From Sinorhizobium sp. 8-89 (GTDB lineage: Bacteria > Pseudomonadota > Alphaproteobacteria > Rhizobiales > Rhizobiaceae): a stretch of 64,000 nt of DNA. The notes below the pieces were generated by a model that was not told the origin of the DNA, made no database searches, and saw only the letters and a list, made by a program, of their open reading frames with translations. Where the stretch lies: assembly GCF_030124325.1 (NCBI RefSeq), contig NZ_JASKLR010000001.1, positions 62,001 to 126,000 on the forward strand, given 5' to 3'. Made by a program: the position numbers and the translations under genes. Positions 56,146 to 64,000 of this stretch are shown here, in pieces. Each line of letters opens with the position of its first letter. The first letter of the stretch is position 1.

Positions 56146-57969
56146 CTATTGCGGCTCCACAAGCACGGAGAGCGGCGAGATAACCGCGTTTGGCCAGGTT
56201 CCACCGACGAAGAAGCGCAGCGGCTGATTGACCGTCGTCGGATTTTCGAGTGTTCCGGCGAGCGCGAGGCTGCCCGTGCGGTAAGGGATGACGCCGGTGA
56301 TCGCCATGCCGCCCGACGGCCCGGTAAAATTCGCCCGGTTCAGTCGCGCCACGCCGGCGCCGAAGATCGCCTCGATATCGGCTGCCTGGAAGTCGAACGC
56401 CCCGGCGCTCGCCTCGGAAAGAGAGAAGAATTCTCCCCTTCGGACGAGGTCGATGAAGGCGTTCGCATCGAACCCGGCGAGGCTGCCATTCGCCAGCGAA
56501 AACGTCAGGCGACCTGAAAGATCGGACGCGCTGCTCGCCCAGACAGGATGGTCGGTCGCAAGATCGAGATTGAGGGTGCCCCTGCCGCTTGGTGTCGGGC
56601 CCTTCAGACCGAAACTGTCGAGTACGGCGGCAAAGTCGGCATCTTTCAGACTCATCTGAAGCTTGCCGCCATGTTCCAGCCCCTTCTCCGAGAGCACCGC
56701 GCGGCCGCTGAGAATGCCGTTTGCATAGGTGCTGTCACCGATATCGAGCGACACCCGGTTGCCATTGATCATGACGCCGGCTGCCACCTCTGTGAGATGC
56801 AGCGGACCGACGAGCACTTCCTGCGATGAAAGCCGCACGTCTGCACGCCAGGCGCCGAAGAGGGTTTCCGCCATTTGCCATTCGGGGTCGCTGGTGCCTG
56901 CGGACTTTGCATTCGGGGGAGTGATGCCGTTGAGATCGATGCGATCGAAGGCGAGCGTTCCTTCGACACGCGGCGTCTCGCCGGCCGGAAACGCGATGTC
57001 CAAGACACCAGTCGCCGTGGCGCCGCCCATCACCAGTTGCAGATCGTCGAGCTTGAGCGTCTTTTCGCCAGTTGCCACCATGGCATCGATGCTGAAAGCA
57101 CCTGCAGGAAGCGTGCCCGACGAAGTGCCCCGATACCAGGCGAGAAGAGTAGACAGCGACGGCGCCGATGCCTGCAGATGACCGGAGGCAAAGGGATACA
57201 TCGAAAGATTGCCGATGCCTTCGAAGGAGAAGGTCAATGGGGCCGAGGTCAGCGACGTCCTGAGCGACGCATTGCGACCGGCAAAGAGGGCGAGCGGTTC
57301 GTCGCAGATCAATGCCCAGTCAATCGCCTGCCCACCGATGGTCGTTGAAAGCTGGGCGCTCATGCGCTCAGCAAAGGATGGCCATTTGACGGTTCCGGAG
57401 ATCGCCGGAAGGTCGATGTCCAGGGCGCCGTCGGCCATCCGGTCGAGGATGCGGATCCGGCCGTTTTCGATCGTTATGTCGCCGAAGGGTGTGTCCTCCC
57501 GGGTCGTCGTCTCAGGCAAGCTCAGCCAGCGCGGCCGTTTCCAGTTGACGGTTCCGTCGGCGGCGCGCTCGATGGTGACGACCGGATCGACGAAGCGGAT
57601 ATCGTCCAGCGCCGGTTCGCCGCGAAGCGCCGCAAGCAAGCTGAAGGATGCGGTAATGCGGCCGATATGCGCAAGCGGGCGCGGGGTTGCCTCGTCGGTT
57701 TCGATCGTCGCCGAGGACAGCGTCAGCTCAGGCTCCGGCCAGAAGTGGATTTCCGGTTCGCCGCCAATCCTGCTCTTGCCGCCCGACCAGCCGTCGAGCA
57801 TCCGTTCCATCGTCGCGCGCGCATCGGTCGTGGAAATAACCAGCGGCAGCGCGGCGTTGTACGCGATGGCGAGGCCGATGCCGATCCCGGCGGACCAAAC
57901 GACGTGACGCCGGCCGATCCGCGACCGAAGGCTGGAACTGAGCCATATATGCAGGAACTGTCTCGTCAT
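56146..57969 (-). CDS. AsmA-family protein
   Basis: 607 residues with one N-terminal membrane helix (VVWSAGIGIGLAIAYNAALP, about residues 23-42) and a long periplasmic beta-rich region typical of AsmA/TamB-like lipid-transfer proteins; the C-terminal AsmA signature is around residues 460-560 (GRGTLNLDLATDHPVWASSA, GSLAGFDANAFIDLVRRGEF). Such proteins are thought to move phospholipid or assist outer-membrane assembly. Single gene. Confidence 0.82.
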   Translation of the reverse strand: MTRQFLHIWLSSSLRSRIGRRHVVWSAGIGIGLAIAYNAALPLVISTTDARATMERMLDGWSGGKSRIGGEPEIHFWPEPELTLSSATIETDEATPRPLAHIGRITASFSLLAALRGEPALDDIRFVDPVVTIERAADGTVNWKRPRWLSLPETTTREDTPFGDITIENGRIRILDRMADGALDIDLPAISGTVKWPSFAERMSAQLSTTIGGQAIDWALICDEPLALFAGRNASLRTSLTSAPLTFSFEGIGNLSMYPFASGHLQASAPSLSTLLAWYRGTSSGTLPAGAFSIDAMVATGEKTLKLDDLQLVMGGATATGVLDIAFPAGETPRVEGTLAFDRIDLNGITPPNAKSAGTSDPEWQMAETLFGAWRADVRLSSQEVLVGPLHLTEVAAGVMINGNRVSLDIGDSTYANGILSGRAVLSEKGLEHGGKLQMSLKDADFAAVLDSFGLKGPTPSGRGTLNLDLATDHPVWASSASDLSGRLTFSLANGSLAGFDANAFIDLVRRGEFFSLSEASAGAFDFQAADIEAIFGAGVARLNRANFTGPSGGMAITGVIPYRTGSLALAGTLENPTTVNQPLRFFVGGTWPNAVISPLSVLVEPQ

Positions 57970-58143
57970 TTCGGTCGGATTTTCGCTTGCTCTCGGGTCA
58001 AGCCGTCTGGATAGGCCTTCGGTTTTGATAAAGCAAATACGGCTGACAGGGAAATGTCGTCATCGCGACGCCGAACCTAGCCGCATGCTGTTTATTTTGC
58101 GTTGCAGCATGGTATAGAAACACGCAGAGGAGTGGAGGAAAGC

Positions 58144-60096
<1,953 letters not shown>

Positions 60097-60439
60097 TCCT
60101 CGGAGCGGGATTGCGGCTTCTGCGCTATCCCGCTGCTTCCCGCCTGTTCCACCCCATGGATCACGTGCTCGCGCGTTAACCAGTCCGCGTCCGGCGAATT
60201 AACCAAATCGTCGGAGTTGCGCGCGATTGCTTAAGATTGTTGGGTCGAAAAGTAAGATCCTGTTTACATCTGGCGGTGCATGGTCGAACCAACTTGAGGC
60301 CGACCAGTCAAGGGCCGGTGCCGCAGCAGCGATGTTGCCGCAGACATGATGTCACCTTTTCTCGAGCATTTGTTGGTTAGCATTGACTCCAGAGGCGGCT
60401 TTCGGCTGCCTCTTTTTTTCGCGCAGCGGATTCGTACGG
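60097..60439. other. Gap after acsA2 with terminator; possible small RNA
   Basis: The 343 bases between acsA2 and the convergent permease have no credible ORF. A strong intrinsic terminator for the plus strand lies at the far end (60391-60419), about 295 bases from the acsA2 stop, further than usual, leaving room for an independent non-coding transcript. Confidence 0.45.
60391..60419 (+). terminator. Intrinsic terminator, plus strand
   Basis: Stem agaggcggc / gctgcctct (one G-U pair) with a TTTCG loop followed by a run of T. Textbook form. It ends either the acsA2 transcript or a small RNA. Confidence 0.85.
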
Positions 60440-62149
60440 TCAGGGACGACGTTCAAGTGATCTCGACACCAGGATCACCGGGATCATGCCCGCGAGGACG
60501 ATGATCATCGCCGCGACGGAGGCGTCCTCGACCTTGGCGCGCGAGGCATCCTCGTAGACCAGAGTGGCAAGCGTGTTGAAGTTGAAGGGCCTCAGCATGA
60601 TGGTTGCCGAGAGCTCCTTCATCGTCTCGATGAAGACGAGCAGTGCCGCCGTCAGCACCGCAGGTCGCATCATCGGCAGAAGCACGGTCCGCAGCGTCTG
60701 GCCGCTCGTGCGTCCGAGCGCGCGCGCCGCCATGTCGAGATGCGGCGACAATTTCTGGAAGCCGGCCTCGAGCGTGCCTTCCGCCATGGTGAGGAAGCGG
60801 ACGGCGCAGGCATAGACGATGGCAAAGCCGGTGCCGCTCATCAGGAGCCCGGTCGAAATTCCGAACAGATCTCTCGCCTGCGCATCGACGGCATTGTCGA
60901 GTGCTGCAAGCGGAAAGAGCACGCCGATCGCGAGAACCGTACCCGGCACGCCATAGCCAAAGGAGGCCAGGCGGCCGGCGGCATCCGTGATGCGGGAGCG
61001 CCCCGTCCGCGCGGCGTAGGCGAGGACAAATCCCAGAAGCACCGCGACAAGCGCGGTCAGGCCGGAAACCAGGATGCTATGCAACAGCGCATTCAGAAGG
61101 CGTGGCGCCAGAAACTGATCGAGACGTTTCAGCGCGTAGTTCCCCAGAACAAAGAAGGGAACGGCAAAGCCCGACAGCATCGGGAGCAGGCAGACGATCG
61201 TCGCCGCCCATTTTTTCCAGCCCGACAGCGTAAGCCTGGCAAGATCGTGCACGGCGGCCGTCGTCTTCTGACTGGCGAAGCGCTGCCGGCGGCGGGCGGC
61301 GCGCTCGACCATCATCAGTGCGACGACGAAGAGCAGCATGATGCAAGCGATCTGCGCGGCGCCGGCCAGGCTGCCGCGGTTGAGCCAGGTGTCGAAAATC
61401 GAGAAGGTCAATGTCTGAACGCCCAGAAACTCCACCGCTCCGATGTCGTTCAGCGTTTCCATGGCGACAAGCGTCAGGCCGATCATGATGGCCGGCCGCG
61501 CCATCGGGATCTGGATCCGGAAAAAGACCTTGAGCGGACCGGCGCCGAGGGTGCGCGCCACATCCGCGGCTGCGCGCCCCTGCATCAGGAACATCGAGCG
61601 GCAGGCGAGATAGATATAAGGATAGAGCACCGAACTCAGAACGAGCACCGCGCCGCCAAGGGAGCGTACATCCGGGAACCAGTAGTCCCGGCTCGTCTGG
61701 AAACCGAAGACCACCCGGATCAGCCCCTGGACCGGACCGGTGAAGGTGAGAAGTTCGCCGAACGCGTACGCGGCGAGATAGGCGGGTATCGCAAGCGGCA
61801 GCACTAGCGCGGCGGAAAGAAAACGGCGTAGCGGAAATTCGCAACTCGCCACCAGCCACGCAGTCAGAATGCCGATAAGGGCCGTTGTCGCACCCGTCAG
61901 CACAACGAGCAGCAGTGTTCGTCCCGTGGCGCGGGGGATGACGTTTTCGATGAGATGCGGCCAGTCCGCGCTGCCGCCGGAAACGGCAAGCCAAGCGATG
62001 GCGGTCATCGGCATCAGGACAATCGCCGAGGCGACTATGGCCCAGATCGCGAGCAGCGGGTGGCCAAGACCCGTTCCCGAGCGGGCAAAGCGTCTTCTGA
62101 GGCTCCTGGATGTGGACGGCAAGCGATCGGTTCCGAGGCGAAGCGGCAA
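60440..62149 (-). CDS. Iron(III)-type ABC transporter permease
   Basis: Fused-type permease of the FbpB/ThiP family, 569 residues with about 12 membrane helices in two halves, each with an EAA loop (GRAAADVARTLGAGPLKVFF near residue 195; HLDMAARALGRTSGQTLRTV near 470). The binding protein and ATPase are not in the window. The only start that keeps the full length is a TTG at 62149 without a clear Shine-Dalgarno; an in-frame TAA lies upstream. Substrate (ferric iron, thiamine or other) is unproven. Confidence 0.8.
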   Translation of the reverse strand: MPLRLGTDRLPSTSRSLRRRFARSGTGLGHPLLAIWAIVASAIVLMPMTAIAWLAVSGGSADWPHLIENVIPRATGRTLLLVVLTGATTALIGILTAWLVASCEFPLRRFLSAALVLPLAIPAYLAAYAFGELLTFTGPVQGLIRVVFGFQTSRDYWFPDVRSLGGAVLVLSSVLYPYIYLACRSMFLMQGRAAADVARTLGAGPLKVFFRIQIPMARPAIMIGLTLVAMETLNDIGAVEFLGVQTLTFSIFDTWLNRGSLAGAAQIACIMLLFVVALMMVERAARRRQRFASQKTTAAVHDLARLTLSGWKKWAATIVCLLPMLSGFAVPFFVLGNYALKRLDQFLAPRLLNALLHSILVSGLTALVAVLLGFVLAYAARTGRSRITDAAGRLASFGYGVPGTVLAIGVLFPLAALDNAVDAQARDLFGISTGLLMSGTGFAIVYACAVRFLTMAEGTLEAGFQKLSPHLDMAARALGRTSGQTLRTVLLPMMRPAVLTAALLVFIETMKELSATIMLRPFNFNTLATLVYEDASRAKVEDASVAAMIIVLAGMIPVILVSRSLERRP

Positions 62150-62160
62150 GGTGAAGGCTG

Positions 62161-62186
62161 GCGGGAGCCGGCAAACTGGCTCCCGC
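62161..62186 (-). terminator. Hairpin between cbrA-like kinase and permease
   Basis: Perfect stem gcgggagcc / ggctcccgc. On the minus strand it lies 30 bases after the kinase stop and just before the TTG start of the permease. Without a T run it may be an attenuator or affect permease translation. Confidence 0.55.
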
Positions 62187-62215
62187 GAGTCAACATTTCC
62201 TTACAGCATTCGTCC

Positions 62216-64000
62216 TCAGTTCGCCAAGACGCGTTGCGATGGGAAGGAAATTTCGACGAGCGTGCCCTCGTTCGGCGTGGAACTGATCGAGAACTGCGCA
62301 CGGTTCGCCTCGGTCATGGCCTTGGTCAACGGCAGGCCGAGGCCGGTGCCGTCGCCACGCTTGCGCCCGCCTGTCGTTACCTGACGGAAGGGTTTCATCG
62401 CCTGATCGAGCTCGCTGCGCGTCATGCCGATCCCGGTGTCGCGGATCCGCAGGATCACGCTTCCATTCGCCTCATAGGATGTCGACACGACGATCTGGCC
62501 GCCGGACGGGGTGAAACGGATGGCATTCGCCAGGATATTGAGCGCGATCTGCTTGATGGATCGGCCGTCTGCTACGACCGTCGGAACAGACGCCGACAGC
62601 GACGTGCGGATGATCACGCGCTGACTGTTGGCCTGCGGCTGCACCAGCGAGACCGCCTCGGACACCGCGTCGTTGATATCCACGGCGCTGAAATCGAGGT
62701 CCATCTCACCGGCCTCGATCTTCGAGATGTCGAGCAGGTCGTTGACGATGTCGAGCACGTGCCTGCCGGATCGGCCGATATCTCCGGCATATTCGATGTA
62801 ACGGGGATGGCCGACCGGGCCGAAATGCTCGCTCGCCATCATGTCGGAAAAACCGATGATGGCGTTCAGCGGCGTGCGGATCTCGTGGCTCACCCTCGCC
62901 AGGAACTCCGTCTTGTGGGCATTGGCCGTTTCGGCGGCGCGCTTCGCATTCCGCAATTCCTCCTCGGTCCGCTTCCACTGCGTGATGTCGCGGATGACGG
63001 CACAGTAGCCATTGGACGAAGAAAGCCGTCCAATGGTCATGAACAACGGGATGAAGCCTCCGTTTGCCTCGCGGCCGATGACTTCGCGGCCGTCATTGAG
63101 CACGCTTGCAACGCCATGGCCGGAGAGACCCTGCAGATAGTCGAGCACCGCCCTCTGGCTTTCATGGGCGAAGAGTGCGGCAAAGGGCTTCCCCCGGATC
63201 TCGTCTTCGTCGTAGTTGAAGAGCGCGCTCGCCGAGCGGTTCATCGTCCGCACGTCGCCTTCCTGCCCGAGGATAACGACGCCGTCGGTCGCGGTCTCCA
63301 GAATGGAACGAAGTTCCTCGATTTCCATCCGCAGGCGGCTTGCTTCGCTTGCCGCCATATCGTCGTCACGCGTTGTTTGTGCGTCTTCGCTTCCGCTCAC
63401 CGGCGCCAGCGCGAGCATGAGCGCGCTTTTGCCCTCCCATCGGATCGAATGAAGATGCGCGTTGACCGATGCAAGCTGGCCGTTCCGGCGGATCAGCGTC
63501 ATCGTCCCGTCGGGCTGCTTCTCCGGCTGCCCCTCCGGCTGCTTGTCGACCAAGTCGTCGGCGTGGGCGAAGAGCGCGTCGATGCCGCCCTCCCGCGACA
63601 GGCTCGCGAGGTCATCGTATCCCGTTAGTTGCAGGAATTCCGGATTGGCATGCAGCAGCTCGTCGCCATAGTGGACGAGAAGGCCGAGAGGCAGGCGGTC
63701 AAGAATCTCGCTGCTCATGCCGACGGGCATGCGCGAGGTCGAAGGCGCTTCATCGTCGGCTGAAGGCGCCGCCTCGTTCTGCTCGACGGTCGCTTCCGTC
63801 TCGTTCGCGTCGCCGGTACCGGATGCGACGACGACGGGAGAGGGCGTTTCCTTGGCCGGTGCGGATGTGGAGGCCGGTTCCTCGATTTCCCCGTTCTCTC
63901 CGTGCGCGCCGAAATGTTCGCCGAGTTGTCTCGCGATTTCGCGAAAGGCGGCCTGTTCGCCTCGCGTCAGCGTTCCGGCCGTTCCCGACCGGCGCTCATC
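62216..64000 (-). CDS. cbrA: PAS sensor histidine kinase, CbrA-like (5' end outside window)
   Basis: The minus strand is open from the window edge (64000) to a stop at 62216, 594 codons in frame, and the sequence upstream of the internal ATG at 63730 is natural (RGEQAAFREIARQLGEHFGA, then an acidic linker), so the gene extends past the edge. Visible domains: a PAS domain (DRLPLGLLVHYGDELLHANP), a second PAS (GVVILGQEGDVRTMNRSASA), a HisKA region with the phospho-His in RVSHEIRTPLNAIIGFSDMM, and an ATPase domain (NILANAIRFTPSGG, GTGLGLPLTKAM). This HisKA type is shared by PleC/DivJ-like kinases. Next to acsA2, as recalled for S. meliloti cbrA, which influences the CtrA pathway, exopolysaccharide and motility. 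Confidence 0.8.
   Translation of the reverse strand, partial: DERRSGTAGTLTRGEQAAFREIARQLGEHFGAHGENGEIEEPASTSAPAKETPSPVVVASGTGDANETEATVEQNEAAPSADDEAPSTSRMPVGMSSEILDRLPLGLLVHYGDELLHANPEFLQLTGYDDLASLSREGGIDALFAHADDLVDKQPEGQPEKQPDGTMTLIRRNGQLASVNAHLHSIRWEGKSALMLALAPVSGSEDAQTTRDDDMAASEASRLRMEIEELRSILETATDGVVILGQEGDVRTMNRSASALFNYDEDEIRGKPFAALFAHESQRAVLDYLQGLSGHGVASVLNDGREVIGREANGGFIPLFMTIGRLSSSNGYCAVIRDITQWKRTEEELRNAKRAAETANAHKTEFLARVSHEIRTPLNAIIGFSDMMASEHFGPVGHPRYIEYAGDIGRSGRHVLDIVNDLLDISKIEAGEMDLDFSAVDINDAVSEAVSLVQPQANSQRVIIRTSLSASVPTVVADGRSIKQIALNILANAIRFTPSGGQIVVSTSYEANGSVILRIRDTGIGMTRSELDQAMKPFRQVTTGGRKRGDGTGLGLPLTKAMTEANRAQFSISSTPNEGTLVEISFPSQRVLAN

Noticed and set aside
62216..63730. Complete histidine kinase starting at 63730
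   Set aside because: The frame is open and natural up to the window edge, so the ATG at 63730 is internal.

Overview
The window is a 64 kb piece of an alphaproteobacterial chromosome that most closely resembles Sinorhizobium/Ensifer. The basis is gene content and order: a flagellin - motBC - fliK - rem - flgEKL - flaF/flbT - flgD - fliQ - flhA - fliR block, then folD, the agl alpha-glucoside locus, edd/pgl/zwf, a putrescine-type glutamine synthetase, aceA, a pot transporter, acetoacetyl-CoA synthetase and a CbrA-like kinase. This matches my memory of the S. meliloti chromosome; no database search was run. I saw no rRNA, tRNA, CRISPR array, insertion sequence or prophage. The DNA looks like ordinary core chromosome.

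Region 1 (1-21.7 kb) is the late part of a flagellar regulon. It opens with a 3'-truncated TPR gene on the minus strand. Three flagellin genes follow, two of them near-identical, each with its own leader and some with their own terminators. A motor/hook-length operon comes next (FliH-like gene, motB, motC, fliK, a lytic transglycosylase), then the OmpR-type activator rem. After rem come the hook and junction genes (flgE, flgK, flgL), the flagellin regulators flaF and flbT, the hook cap flgD, and the export gate genes fliQ, flhA and fliR. The block ends with four small genes that look like FliJ, the FlgJ rod-binding domain, FlgN, and a membrane-anchored protein of unknown role.

Region 2 (21.7-33 kb) has a divergent pair of glycosyltransferases (GT2 and TagA/WecG type), folD, and the alpha-glucoside uptake locus: LacI-type repressor aglR divergent from aglEFGAK, with palindromic operators between them. 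Region 3 (33-43 kb) has a PilZ-like protein, a GFA-family protein, the Entner-Doudoroff genes zwf-pgl and edd, a gamma-glutamylputrescine-type oxidase/synthetase pair, and a BaiN-type flavoprotein. Region 4 (43-51.6 kb) has a large chemoreceptor, a LysR regulator, several very small genes, isocitrate lyase aceA divergent from a ScfR/RamB-like regulator, and a fatty acid desaturase. Region 5 (51.8-64 kb) has the potFGHI polyamine ABC transporter, an AsmA-type protein, acetoacetyl-CoA synthetase, an iron(III)-type permease and a 5'-truncated CbrA-like PAS histidine kinase.

Functional links: polyamine uptake (potFGHI) and first catabolic steps (glutamine synthetase-like plus FAD oxidase) lie within 15 kb; aceA and acetoacetyl-CoA synthetase are both C2/C4 acid catabolism; agl plus zwf/pgl/edd take alpha-glucosides to Entner-Doudoroff products. 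A mosaic palindromic repeat of about 100 bp, in full, half and decayed copies, occupies nine intergenic positions. One copy supplies the stop codon and last residues of the FliJ-like gene.
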